64,000 nucleotides of DNA from Streptomyces sp. SA15. Lineage in GTDB: Bacteria; Actinomycetota; Actinomycetes; Streptomycetales; Streptomycetaceae. The notes under the pieces were generated by a model. That model was given only the letters and a program-made list of their open reading frames with translations. It ran no database searches and was not told where the DNA came from. The position numbers were made by a program, and so were the translations under genes. Location of the stretch: the NCBI RefSeq assembly GCF_002291145.1, contig NZ_NTGE01000026.1:1-64000 (forward strand). Reading direction: 5' to 3'. Positions 33,717 through 41,863 of this stretch are shown piece after piece. The first letter of the stretch is position 1; every line of letters begins with the position of its first letter.

Positions 33717-33732
33717 TAGTAAGCGCTTCCTA
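33717..33732. promoter_or_regulatory. LacI-type operator, TAGTAAGCGCTTCCTA
   Basis: A near-perfect palindrome around AAGCGCTT, with one symmetric mismatch pair, lies about 83 bp upstream of the LacI start. A 14/16 match occurs at 38775. Confidence 0.6.
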
Positions 33733-33791
33733 CCCTAGGTTCGCCGCAAGACCTCGGGAAGAGGCCGGACTTCGCAGGACTGCGTGGGCCT

Positions 33792-33803
33792 GAACTTTCG
33801 AAA
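33792..33803. promoter_or_regulatory. Operator-like GAACTTTCGAAA
   Basis: The same 12-mer occurs in inverted orientation at 41656-41667, before the second sugar importer. A related AAAGTTTCGA lies at 33671. Confidence 0.45.
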
Positions 33804-33821
33804 CTCCGAACAGTGGTGGCG

Positions 33822-35477
33822 TCAGTCGGGCGTGCACTCCAGCCGGAAGCCCGTGAAGTCGGCCGTGAACGTCGCGTCGACCAGGTCCACGGCATGGATA
33901 CCGGCCATCGACCCGGTGAAACGCAGCTTGGACCCGTAGTCGTCGGACAGCTTGCTGAAGTCCAGCACCGGCCCGACCGGCATACGCTCCCCGTCCTGGA
34001 CGTACCAGAACCGCGCCTCGGCGCCCTCGACCGTCACCCCGAGCGTCAGCGGCCCTTCCGCGTCGACGTCGACGACGGCCGCCTGTCGCGTCCCGAACTC
34101 CTCGCGCTCCATGAGGCTGAGCACCGTACGGCCCTCACCCCGCCACTGCTGGCCGCGCTGCTCCTCGCCCTCGGGCTCCGCCCAGGTCAGGTCGAGGGCG
34201 AGATAGGCCTCCGCGTTGTACCAGAGGACCAGCCCGGCCGCTTGCGTGAACGTCCGCGGCCGTGCCTCGACGGTGACCTCGGCCTCCGTACGGTGCTCGG
34301 TGATCCGCTGGGCGAGCAGACTGTGCGCCCAGCGCGACTCCGGTCCGTGCCGGCCGCGCAGCCGGATCCAGCCGGGGCGGGTGGCGGTGTCCGCCCAGGA
34401 CGGGTCGGGGGCGGCGCGCAGGGTGCGCCATGGCCAGCCCAACGGATCGGCGGATTCGGTGAGTTGGGACGCCGACGGCTCTGGATCCGTCGGTACGGCG
34501 ACCTCGGCTTTCACCTCGGCTTTCACCTCGCCCTCGCCCTCGCCCTCGCCCTCGACCTCGACCTCGACCGAAGGATGCGCACCCCCGTGCCGCATCCTCG
34601 GCCAGCCCGCCGCGTCCCACGTCACCGCCTGGATCGCCGTCTCCCGGCCGAGCGTGCAGCGCGGTCCGTCGGGCGTGGCCAGCGGACGGGCCGCCAGGTG
34701 GCTCAACAGCCATTCACCGCCCGGCGTCCGCACCAGCTCGCCGTGCCCCGCCTTCTGCAACGGCAGCGAAGGATCGTCCCGGGACGTCAGCAGCGGGCGG
34801 TCGTCCAGCTCGTACGGGCCGGTGAGCCTGCGGCTGCGGGCCACCAGCACGCCGTGCTCGAAACCGGTTCCTCCTTCCGCCAGTACGAGGAAGTACCAGC
34901 CGTCGCGCTTCAGCAACTTCGGTCCCTCGACAAGCCGTTCGTGCTGGAGCAGCAGGTGCGTGTCACCGACGGGAGCGAGCGTCTCCCGGTCCAGCTCCGT
35001 CACGACGATCCCGGCGAAGCGCCGGCCGCCGGGGCGGTGGTCGTTCTGGAGGTTGAGCAGCCACAGCCTGCCCTCCTCGTGGAAGAGCGCGGGGTCGAAG
35101 CCATGGCTTGCGATGCGACGCGGCGGCGTCCACTTGCCGCCCACTTCCGTGGCCGTACTGATGTAGGTGTCCGTGTCGAAGTACGGCGTGCCGACCGAGT
35201 GCACGATCGAGTAGACCACCCAGAGGCGTTCGCCGTCCCAGCTCAGCGACGGCGCCCAGATGCCGCCCGAGTCGGGGACACCGGCCAGCGAGTCGCCGGG
35301 GACCGCGCCCTGGACATGACCCGCGTACTCCCAGTGCTCCAGGTCCCGGGAGCGGTGGATCGGGATCGTCGGGAACCACTCGAAGGAACTGGTCGCCACG
35401 TAGTACCAGTCGCCCACCCGCACCATGGACGGGTCGGGGGCGAACCCCCGGATGACGGGGTTGCGCAGCAGGGTCAC
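33822..35477 (-). CDS. Glycoside hydrolase family 43 enzyme (beta-xylosidase/arabinosidase type)
   Basis: The 551-residue protein is without a signal peptide, so it probably acts on imported oligosaccharides. The five-bladed propeller holds the three expected acids: Asp15 (APDPSM), Asp128 (GFDPALF) and Glu184 (LVEGPKLL). A C-terminal beta-sandwich (about 340-550) is typical of the GH43/beta-xylosidase subgroup. Between them lies an unusual run of alternating Glu/Gly/Val/Lys (303-328), from a simple-sequence DNA tract. It is the last gene after the ABC importer genes and is 22 bp from the permease. Exact sugar specificity (xylose or arabinose) cannot be set by eye. Confidence 0.88.
   Translation of the reverse strand: MTLLRNPVIRGFAPDPSMVRVGDWYYVATSSFEWFPTIPIHRSRDLEHWEYAGHVQGAVPGDSLAGVPDSGGIWAPSLSWDGERLWVVYSIVHSVGTPYFDTDTYISTATEVGGKWTPPRRIASHGFDPALFHEEGRLWLLNLQNDHRPGGRRFAGIVVTELDRETLAPVGDTHLLLQHERLVEGPKLLKRDGWYFLVLAEGGTGFEHGVLVARSRRLTGPYELDDRPLLTSRDDPSLPLQKAGHGELVRTPGGEWLLSHLAARPLATPDGPRCTLGRETAIQAVTWDAAGWPRMRHGGAHPSVEVEVEGEGEGEGEVKAEVKAEVAVPTDPEPSASQLTESADPLGWPWRTLRAAPDPSWADTATRPGWIRLRGRHGPESRWAHSLLAQRITEHRTEAEVTVEARPRTFTQAAGLVLWYNAEAYLALDLTWAEPEGEEQRGQQWRGEGRTVLSLMEREEFGTRQAAVVDVDAEGPLTLGVTVEGAEARFWYVQDGERMPVGPVLDFSKLSDDYGSKLRFTGSMAGIHAVDLVDATFTADFTGFRLECTPD
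34494..34571. repeat. Simple-sequence tract encoding an acidic linker in the GH43 gene
   Basis: Repeats of TCGGCTTTCACC, TCGCCC and TCGACC in frame encode alternating Glu with Val, Gly and Lys-Ala at residues 303-328. The tract lies between the two domains. Confidence 0.85.
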
Positions 35478-35499
35478 GTCACAGCTCCCTGGATCGCGG

Positions 35500-36405
35500 T
35501 CACTTGAGGGCCCCCAGCGTCACGCCCGAACGCCAGTAGCGGCGCATCGCGACCATCATGATCGCCATCGGCACGATGGACAGCAGCGCGCCGGTCAGCA
35601 CCAGGCTGGTCAGGTCGACGCCGGACTCCAGGCGCTTTCCGGACCAGTTGTACAGGCCCAGGTTCAGGGTCCAGTTCTCCTCGCCGCGCAGGACGGTGAG
35701 GGGGAGGAAGAAGGCGTTCCAGGTGTTGACGAAGGCCAGCAGGAAGACCGTCGCGCCGCCCGTCGTCATCATCCGCAGCACGATGCTGAAGAAGATCCGC
35801 AGCTCGCCCGCACCGTCGATACGGGCCGCCTCCAGGAGTTCGAAGGGGATCGTGGCCTCGGTGTACACCTTGGCCAGGTACACGCTGAACGGGTTGATCA
35901 GGCAGGGGATCAGCATCGCCCAAGGAGTGTCGACCAGGCCGATCTCCGAGAACAGCAGGTACAGCGGGAGCGTGAGCAGGGCGATCGGGATCAGGAACGA
36001 ACCCACCACGCACGCGAACACCAGGTTGCGACCGGGGAAGTCGAAGCGGGCCAGGCCGTAGCCCGTGGCGAGGGCGAGCAGCGTGCCGCCGAGGGAGCCG
36101 ACACCCGCGTACAGGAACGAGTTGGCCGTCCAGCGCAGGAAGATGCCGTCCTCGTACGTGAACAGCTGCTGCAGGTTGTCCCACAGGTGCCAGCCGGAGA
36201 ACCACAGGCCGTTGGTCTGGTACAGGCCCGTGCGGTCCTTGGTCGAGGCGACGATCAGCCACCACACCGGGAACAGGCTGTAGACGCTGGCCAGGATCAG
36301 ACCGACGAGGAGGAACCGCTGGCTGCCGCGTGAACGACTTGCCGGATCCGGCCTCTTGAGGCGCCGGACCTGGTCCGTCTTCGTACGTTCTTCGGTGAGC
36401 GTCAT
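35500..36405 (-). CDS. Carbohydrate ABC transporter permease (MalG type)
   Basis: The 301-residue membrane protein has six predicted helices and the MalG-type cytoplasmic EAA loop (EATIPFELLEAARIDGAGELR, seen in part as ELLEAARIDGAGELR). The first helix FLLVGLILASVYSLFPVWW follows a short N-terminal tail. It pairs with the permease encoded upstream, overlapping by one base (TGATG). There is no ATPase in the operon, so it probably uses a shared MsiK-type ATPase, as is normal in Streptomyces. The substrate is presumably the oligosaccharide degraded by the GH43 enzyme. Confidence 0.9.
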   Translation of the reverse strand: MTLTEERTKTDQVRRLKRPDPASRSRGSQRFLLVGLILASVYSLFPVWWLIVASTKDRTGLYQTNGLWFSGWHLWDNLQQLFTYEDGIFLRWTANSFLYAGVGSLGGTLLALATGYGLARFDFPGRNLVFACVVGSFLIPIALLTLPLYLLFSEIGLVDTPWAMLIPCLINPFSVYLAKVYTEATIPFELLEAARIDGAGELRIFFSIVLRMMTTGGATVFLLAFVNTWNAFFLPLTVLRGEENWTLNLGLYNWSGKRLESGVDLTSLVLTGALLSIVPMAIMMVAMRRYWRSGVTLGALK

Positions 36406-37289
36406 CAGTCCACCTCCTTCGAGGTAAGCCGGTAGAACAGGAAGGAGGCGACGCCGAGGATCAGGGCGAGCAGCACCGACAAGGTGGCGGCGTAGTGGTA
36501 GTTGCCGGCGTTGAACGCCTGGTTGTAGATGATCATGATCGGGGTGAAGCTGTCGCTGACCGTCTGCGGGGTGATGTTCCGGAACAGCGCGGGCTCGTTG
36601 AAGATCTGCAGCATCTGGATGATCGACAGCATGCCGGTCAGTACCAGCGCCCCCCGCACATGCGGGATCTTGATGCTCAGCGCGATCCGCTTCTCGGAGG
36701 CGCCGTCCAGGCGCGCGGCCTCGAACAGCTCGCGGGGTACGCCCTGCAGCGCCGAGTAGATGATCACCATGTTGTAGCCGATGCCGTGCCAGGTCAGCAG
36801 GTTGCCGATGGACGGCCACACCATCGAGGGCGCGAAGAAGTTCCAGTCGAAGCCGAACATCTCGCCCAGCGGCGTCAGCGGGCCGACGTCCGGGCTGTAG
36901 AGGTTGATCCACACCAGGGCGGCGACCACCCCGGGGATCATGTACGGCACCAGCAGCATGATCCGGAACCGGCTCGCCACCTTGGAGGTGAGCGCGTCCA
37001 GGAACAGCGCCATGAGCAGGCTGATGAGCAGCATCACCGGGATCTGCACGCAGGCGAACAGCACCACCCGCAGCACGGAGCCCATGAACGCCGAGTCGGT
37101 CAGACCCTGCTGGTAGTTGTCGAGGCCGACGAACTTCTCCGTCGAGCCGCCGAGCCCGAGCCCGGACTGCTGGACACGGAACAGCGACTGGTAGACGGCG
37201 TAGCCGATGGGGAGCAGATAGAGGAAGACGAAGCCGAGCTGGAAGGGCACCGTGAAGGCGGCACCCTTCCAGCGCAGAGAGCGAATCAT
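36405..37289 (-). CDS. Carbohydrate ABC transporter permease (MalF type)
   Basis: The 294-residue permease starts with MIRSLRWKGAAFTVPFQLGF, which becomes the first helix, and has six helices with the EAA loop PRELFEAARLDGASEKR. It is the MalF-type partner of the following gene. I chose ATG 37289 because an earlier frame would overlap the binding-protein gene. It is encoded 11 bp after the lipoprotein gene. Confidence 0.9.
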   Translation of the reverse strand: MIRSLRWKGAAFTVPFQLGFVFLYLLPIGYAVYQSLFRVQQSGLGLGGSTEKFVGLDNYQQGLTDSAFMGSVLRVVLFACVQIPVMLLISLLMALFLDALTSKVASRFRIMLLVPYMIPGVVAALVWINLYSPDVGPLTPLGEMFGFDWNFFAPSMVWPSIGNLLTWHGIGYNMVIIYSALQGVPRELFEAARLDGASEKRIALSIKIPHVRGALVLTGMLSIIQMLQIFNEPALFRNITPQTVSDSFTPIMIIYNQAFNAGNYHYAATLSVLLALILGVASFLFYRLTSKEVD

Positions 37290-37300
37290 CGGACGTTGCC

Positions 37301-38635
37301 TCAGCCCTTGACGCTGATGTTGCGGGACTTCAGGTCGTCGACCGTCCACTTCTGCATGTGCGCCAGCAGGTCGGTGACCTTCTGCTCCTTGTTGACGACC
37401 TTGGCCCAGCCGGCCTGCATCTCGGTGAACATCGCGGTCCAGTTCGGGCCGTAGACCCAGTCGGTGGTGACGGTGCCCAGGCTGTCGGTGACGATCTTCT
37501 TGGCCGGCTCGTAGTTCTTGCTGAGCAGCTTCTCGGAGATCGCTTCACTGACGTAGGTGTTGCTGTCCTTCAGCGCCGGCATCACGCCGTTGCCGGTCTC
37601 CGGGCTCGCCATCGTCTTGACCGCGTCGGTGTTCGTGGACATCCACAGCGCCGCCTCGGCGGCCTGCTCCTGGTGCTCACAGTCCTTGGTCACCAGGGTC
37701 ACGCTGCCGGTGAGGTTGGTGCCGGCCGGGGTCTTGGCCGGCTCGCCGGTGAACGTCGGCCAGGGGGACAGGGCCCAGTCACCGAAGGACTTGGTGAAGT
37801 TCTGCACCATGCCGGCCATCTGCCAGGTGGAGATCTGCCGGGTGGCGGTGCCGCCGTTGTCGTAGTTGCGCTGCACGGCCGCGTAGTCGGCGAAGGACAG
37901 CTTGGAGTTCAGGTCGTTGTCGATGATCTCCTGGATCACCTCGGCGGCCTTCAGGGTGCCCTCGTCCTGGAAGTCCACCTTCCAGGCGTCGCCGTCGACG
38001 GAGTACCAGTGCGCCCCGGCCTGCATGGCCAGCACCTCCAGGGTGCTGGGGTCCTCACCGGCGTAGTTGGTGATCTTGATGCCGTGCTTCTTCAGCTCCT
38101 TGCCCGCGGCGATGAAGTCGTCCCAGGTGGCGGGGGCCTTGATGCCGTACTTCTTGAACAGGTCGGTGCGGTAGATCGTGAAGTTCGGCGAGGAGCTGGT
38201 GGGGACGCCGTACATCTTGCCCTGCACCTGAGCGCTCGCCCAGGAACCGGCGTTGAACTTGTCCTGCTCGCCCTCGACGTATTTCGTGATGTCGGCGAGC
38301 GCGTCCTGCGAGACCCAGCTGGTGACGTACTCGGCGGTGTTCTGCACCAGGCAGGGCGCGTTGCCCGCCTTGACCGCGTTGGTCAGCTGCTTCTGCATGG
38401 TCAGCTGGTCGGTGACCTTGGTGTACTTGAGCTGGACGTCCTTGTGAGAGGCGTTGAACGCCTTCACGACGGCCTCCTGGCCGTTGGCCCATCCCCAGAA
38501 GGGGAGGGTGACCGGACCGGAGGACGCGTCGTCCCCGGAGTCCGAGCCGCCTCCGCAGGCGGCGAGCAGACCTGTCAGCGCGAGACCCGCGACAGCGGCA
38601 CGGGCGAACCTTCTCCGGGGGCTGGTGAAGTTCAT
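37301..38635 (-). CDS. Sugar ABC transporter substrate-binding lipoprotein
   Basis: The 444-residue extracellular lipoprotein has an RRRF signal start and lipobox LAAC with Cys27, followed by a Gly/Ser/Asp-rich linker. The mature protein is a family 1 (MalE-like) solute-binding protein: VTLPFWGWANGQEAVVKAFN at its start, then KMYGVPTSSSPNFTIYRTDLF and GNGVMPALKDSNTYV. It is first in the importer operon and would deliver an oligosaccharide to the two permeases. RBS AAGGAA is nine bases upstream. Two operator-like sequences lie in the 400 bp before it. Confidence 0.9.
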   Translation of the reverse strand: MNFTSPRRRFARAAVAGLALTGLLAACGGGSDSGDDASSGPVTLPFWGWANGQEAVVKAFNASHKDVQLKYTKVTDQLTMQKQLTNAVKAGNAPCLVQNTAEYVTSWVSQDALADITKYVEGEQDKFNAGSWASAQVQGKMYGVPTSSSPNFTIYRTDLFKKYGIKAPATWDDFIAAGKELKKHGIKITNYAGEDPSTLEVLAMQAGAHWYSVDGDAWKVDFQDEGTLKAAEVIQEIIDNDLNSKLSFADYAAVQRNYDNGGTATRQISTWQMAGMVQNFTKSFGDWALSPWPTFTGEPAKTPAGTNLTGSVTLVTKDCEHQEQAAEAALWMSTNTDAVKTMASPETGNGVMPALKDSNTYVSEAISEKLLSKNYEPAKKIVTDSLGTVTTDWVYGPNWTAMFTEMQAGWAKVVNKEQKVTDLLAHMQKWTVDDLKSRNISVKG

Positions 38636-38774
38636 CTGACGTGTTCCTTCGGAAAGTAGGGCGCTCTCGGAGAGAGACCAGAGAGGGGAGTATTCGGCGG
38701 CTCGGCGCCGGCCGGGAACGACGGCCGGAAATCATCGGCTCGCGGTTGCGGGGGGTACGGCCAAGCGGAAGCTG

Positions 38775-38790
38775 TAGTAAGCGGTTCCTG
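38775..38790. promoter_or_regulatory. Operator matching the LacI site at 33717
   Basis: TAGTAAGCGGTTCCTG differs from TAGTAAGCGCTTCCTA at two positions. It lies about 140 bp before the sugar-binding protein start. Confidence 0.6.
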
Positions 38791-38994
38791 GGACGGTAGG
38801 CCGACGGTCCTGCTCATAGCAAGAGGTGCGCGGCAATTTGTTACGGCGGTTTGTCCGTGGGGTTATGTCCGGGCGCCGGTCGGCCACGCACCTGTCGGAC
38901 GGAATTTGCGCAGGTCAGGGACTCTGTGGGTGGGGATCCCCGAGGCGTGGCGCGGCTAACTGCCAGGTGTTCCGTCCATGGTGAAAAACCTCGG

Positions 38995-39006
38995 GAAAAC
39001 GTTTAC
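38995..39006. promoter_or_regulatory. LacI-type pseudo-palindrome GAAAACGTTTAC
   Basis: The site centres on AAACGTTT. It lies 26 bp after the end of the next LacI gene and 360 bp before the binding-protein gene. Confidence 0.4.
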
Positions 39007-39032
39007 GAAACGATCTCCTGCGGCTGCTCATG

Positions 39033-40121
39033 TCATCCCCGTCGGGCGGGCGGCTGCACCGAGTTCCGTACGACGACATGGGTGCCCAGCACCAGATGGT
39101 CGCCGTCACTGCCCTTGCGGCGGCCCGAGCCGCCCTCGCGCCGGTCGGCGACCGCCCGTAGGGCGACCCGGCCCATCTCCTCGTAGGGCACGTGCACGGT
39201 GGTCAGCTGGGGCGTGAGCTGGGAGGCCAGCGGGATGTCGTCGTAGCCGACGATCGAGACGTCCTCGGGCACGCGCAGTCCGGCCGCGCGCAGCGCCTGC
39301 ATCGCGCCCGCGGCGACGACGTCGGTTCCGGCGAGCACCGCGGTGAAGTCCAGCCCTTCGCGCAGGCTCTCCTCGACGGCGTCGTACCCGTGCTCGTAGT
39401 CGTACGGCCCGTGTCGCACCATGCCCGCTTCGAACGGCACGCCGTAGGCCTCGAAGGCGCGTTGGGCGCCCTTCAGCCGGCCCTGGGCGGTGGTGAGCTC
39501 GGCGTGACCCGGCAGGACCAGGACCTTGCGGTGACCGGCCGACAGTAGATGGCTGGCCATCGCATAGGCCCCGCCCTCGTTGTCGTAGTCGACCGTCGTG
39601 GCCGGTACGTCGCCCTCCAGGGGAGGCCTGCCCACCAGGACGAGATGGGAGCCGGCCGCGTCCAGGGAGCGGGCGAAGCGGGCCATGCGCAACTGGTACT
39701 CGTCGTAGTCGTAGGCGCCGCCGAGCAGGACCACCGCGGCGACCCCCTGCTGGCGCATGAGGTTGACCAGCGCGAGCTCCCGCTCCGGGTCGTCCCCGGT
39801 GGTGCCGACCAGCGAGAGCCAGCCGCGCAGGGTGGCCGCGCCCTCGACGCCCTTGGCGACGTGGGCGAAGGCGGCACCGGTGATGTTGTTGATGAGGATC
39901 GCCACCGTGGGGGTGCCACCGCCGGCGAGGGAGCGGGCGTGGGCGTTGGTGACGTAGTCCAGGTCCCGGACGACCTTCATCACCCGGCGGCGCAGGTCCT
40001 CCGAGACGGGGTAGTTGCCCGACAGGACGCGCGACACGCTCGCGACGGAGACGCCCGCACGCTGAGCCACGTCCCGGATCGTGGCCCGTCCGGCGTCGCC
40101 GACCGCCTTGCGCTGACTCAC
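39033..40121 (-). CDS. LacI family regulator of the second polysaccharide locus
   Basis: The 362-residue regulator has an N-terminal LacI helix-turn-helix (about 14-36; TIRDVAQRAGVSVASVSRVLSG) and a periplasmic-binding-like domain ending VHVPYEEMGRVALRAVADR, then a charged tail and VLGTHVVVRNSV. It closely resembles the third LacI protein at 53303-54358, whose C-terminus is nearly the same (LLLGTHVVVRDSV), so the two bracket the locus as paralogues. It is co-directional with the 2-hydroxyacid dehydrogenase gene 174 bp upstream. Confidence 0.88.
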   Translation of the reverse strand: MSQRKAVGDAGRATIRDVAQRAGVSVASVSRVLSGNYPVSEDLRRRVMKVVRDLDYVTNAHARSLAGGGTPTVAILINNITGAAFAHVAKGVEGAATLRGWLSLVGTTGDDPERELALVNLMRQQGVAAVVLLGGAYDYDEYQLRMARFARSLDAAGSHLVLVGRPPLEGDVPATTVDYDNEGGAYAMASHLLSAGHRKVLVLPGHAELTTAQGRLKGAQRAFEAYGVPFEAGMVRHGPYDYEHGYDAVEESLREGLDFTAVLAGTDVVAAGAMQALRAAGLRVPEDVSIVGYDDIPLASQLTPQLTTVHVPYEEMGRVALRAVADRREGGSGRRKGSDGDHLVLGTHVVVRNSVQPPARRG

Positions 40122-40295
40122 CGTTTCGGCTCCTTCACCGTTGGGACAACCGTTGGGCCCGACTCGCCCGGCGACTGGGCCAGGGGGTGCCTGGCGGGTC
40201 CTGCCGGGATCCGTGGGGCGCCCCTTGCCCCCGCGCCGGTGGCGAAACCGTATCCCATTGTTTCTCCGGGACGCCGCTTCGCGTCGGCCCGGGCT

Positions 40296-41309
40296 TCACG
40301 CCACACGGGCGAGATCCGAGTGTCGTACCTCGTGGACCGGTGGCAGGCCTGCGACCAGGCGTTCCAGTTCCTCCACGACGATCCGGCCGAGGCGTTCCAG
40401 TTCGTTGCCGAGGGAGCCCGCGATGTGCGGGGTGAGGAAGACGTTGGGCAGGCTGTAGAGCGGGGAGTCGGCGGGCAGTGGCTCGGGCTCGGTGACGTCG
40501 AGGATCGCGTGCAGCCGGCCGGAGACCAGCTCGTCGGTGAGCGCGTCGGGGTCGACCAGGGCGCCGCGGGAGGTGTTGATCAGCACGCCGCCGTCCCGGA
40601 TGAGGGCGAGCCGTTCGCCGTCGAGCATGCGGTAGGTCTCGGGGATGTCGGGGGCGTGCAGGCTGACGATGTCGCTGTGCCGGAGCAGGTCCTCCAGCGG
40701 CAGCAGTTCGGCGCCGAGGGCGGCGGCCTCGGCGGGGCTGACGTACGGATCGTGCAGCAGCACGGCGAAGTCGAACGGGCGCAGCAGCTCAAGCAGCCGT
40801 CTGCCCACCCGGGACGCGCCGATGACCCCGATCCGGCGGCCGACGTTGCCGGTGGCGGCGGTCTCGGCGGAGCTCGGGTAGGCGTGTGTGCCGCGGAAGC
40901 GCTCGCGGTGGCTGAACGTGTCCTTCCCGGCGAGCAGGATCATGGCGAGCGTGTACTCCGCGACCGGCAGGGCGTTGCCGGTCACCGCGCTGGAGACGGT
41001 GATCCCGCGTTCCCACAGCGCCTCGCTGACCAGCGAGCGGACCGAACCGGCCGCGTGCAGGACCGTACGCAGCCGGGGGGTGGCGGCGAGGACACCGGCG
41101 TCGAGCTGGGGACAGCCCCAGCCGGTGATCAGCACCTCGGCCTCGGCCAGGGCTTCGGCCGCCTTCGGGTCGGTGAAGTCCTGGACGACGAGCGCGGCCT
41201 CGAGGTCGGCCGCCTGGGTCAGCCGGGCCATGAGCGGCGGGGGGAAGAGCAGGGGGAGGTGCACGGGATCCATCGCGAACACGGCCCTTGGAGGCTGCGG
41301 GCTGGGCAT
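40296..41309 (-). CDS. D-isomer-specific 2-hydroxyacid dehydrogenase
   Basis: The 337-residue enzyme has an NAD-binding motif IGVIGASRVGRRLLEL, and the catalytic triad segments INTSRGALVD (Arg), DVTEPEPLP (Glu) and FLTPHIAGS (His). The family reduces 2-oxo acids or oxidises 2-hydroxy acids with NAD(P). Next to sugar-acid use genes it may reduce a keto acid from uronate catabolism such as tartronate semialdehyde or glyoxylate, but that is inference. It is divergent from the second ABC importer and has an operator-like GAAACAGTTTC 26 bp upstream of its start. Confidence 0.87.
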   Translation of the reverse strand: MPSPQPPRAVFAMDPVHLPLLFPPPLMARLTQAADLEAALVVQDFTDPKAAEALAEAEVLITGWGCPQLDAGVLAATPRLRTVLHAAGSVRSLVSEALWERGITVSSAVTGNALPVAEYTLAMILLAGKDTFSHRERFRGTHAYPSSAETAATGNVGRRIGVIGASRVGRRLLELLRPFDFAVLLHDPYVSPAEAAALGAELLPLEDLLRHSDIVSLHAPDIPETYRMLDGERLALIRDGGVLINTSRGALVDPDALTDELVSGRLHAILDVTEPEPLPADSPLYSLPNVFLTPHIAGSLGNELERLGRIVVEELERLVAGLPPVHEVRHSDLARVA

Positions 41310-41334
41310 GTCTCTCCTGACAACACACTCGGCG

Positions 41335-41345
41335 GAAACAGTTTC
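41335..41345. promoter_or_regulatory. Perfect palindrome GAAAC-A-GTTTC
   Basis: It lies 26 bp before the 2-hydroxyacid dehydrogenase start and resembles LacI-family half sites. Confidence 0.5.
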
Positions 41346-41428
41346 TGAAAGCGTCTTCTACCGTAGATCTGGCGACGAGGGCCGGTCAATCGGCAGGATG
41401 GACTACCGAGCGTGGCAGTCGGTTGACT

Positions 41429-41491
41429 GGAAACGGTCGCCGGAGCGGCGAATGGGGTGGAATCGCTTACTGAGCGTTCCCGACCGTTTCC
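41429..41491. promoter_or_regulatory. Ten-base inverted repeat GGAAACGGTC...GACCGTTTCC
   Basis: The arms at 41429-41438 and 41482-41491 are exact inverted copies, 43 bp apart, and the spacing would suit looping by paired repressor dimers. Confidence 0.5.
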
Positions 41492-41654
41492 GGGTCCCTC
41501 GGTGAATCGGTCCGGCTCTCGCTCCGGCGCGGCAACCGGTTCCCGCGCGAGCTGGCCGGAGATCGCTGTCCAGTCTTCGCCTCTTGCGCGGATCGGGCCG
41601 CGTTCCACCGGTCCCGTTCGACCGGTCGGCCCGTGACGCCGAGGTTACAGAGTC

Positions 41655-41667
41655 CTTTCGAAAGTTC
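41655..41667. promoter_or_regulatory. Operator-like CTTTCGAAAG with flank
   Basis: A perfect CTTTCGAAAG palindrome extended by TTC, sharing a 12-mer with 33792-33803 in inverted orientation. It is about 200 bp before the binding-protein start. Confidence 0.45.
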
Positions 41668-41863
41668 GTCAAGACTCTTGACGCAGTTTCCGGACAGGAA
41701 GAAGCTCCTCCCCAACGCACAACAACCGGTTGCCGACGACTCGGGGGCAGCTGCGGCCGATGTGCCGTTCCCCGAACCCGTTCCTCGGCCGCGTCCGTGG
41801 CCGAAACCATGGCCGATCCTTGGTCGAAATCCCGAACAGAACGAAGCAGGAGGTGGTGCGTTC

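Larger units (their letters stand above)
38636..39032. promoter_or_regulatory. Promoter region of the GH43/ABC operon
   Basis: No gene is seen in 397 bp. Two LacI-type pseudo-palindromes are present, one close to the binding-protein gene (38775-38790) and one further upstream (38995-39006). Confidence 0.5.
41310..41863. promoter_or_regulatory. Divergent control region of the uronate-type locus
   Basis: No gene is seen in 554 bp between the dehydrogenase and the binding protein. It contains several inverted-repeat sites, listed separately, and is the likely target of the flanking LacI regulators. Confidence 0.55.
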
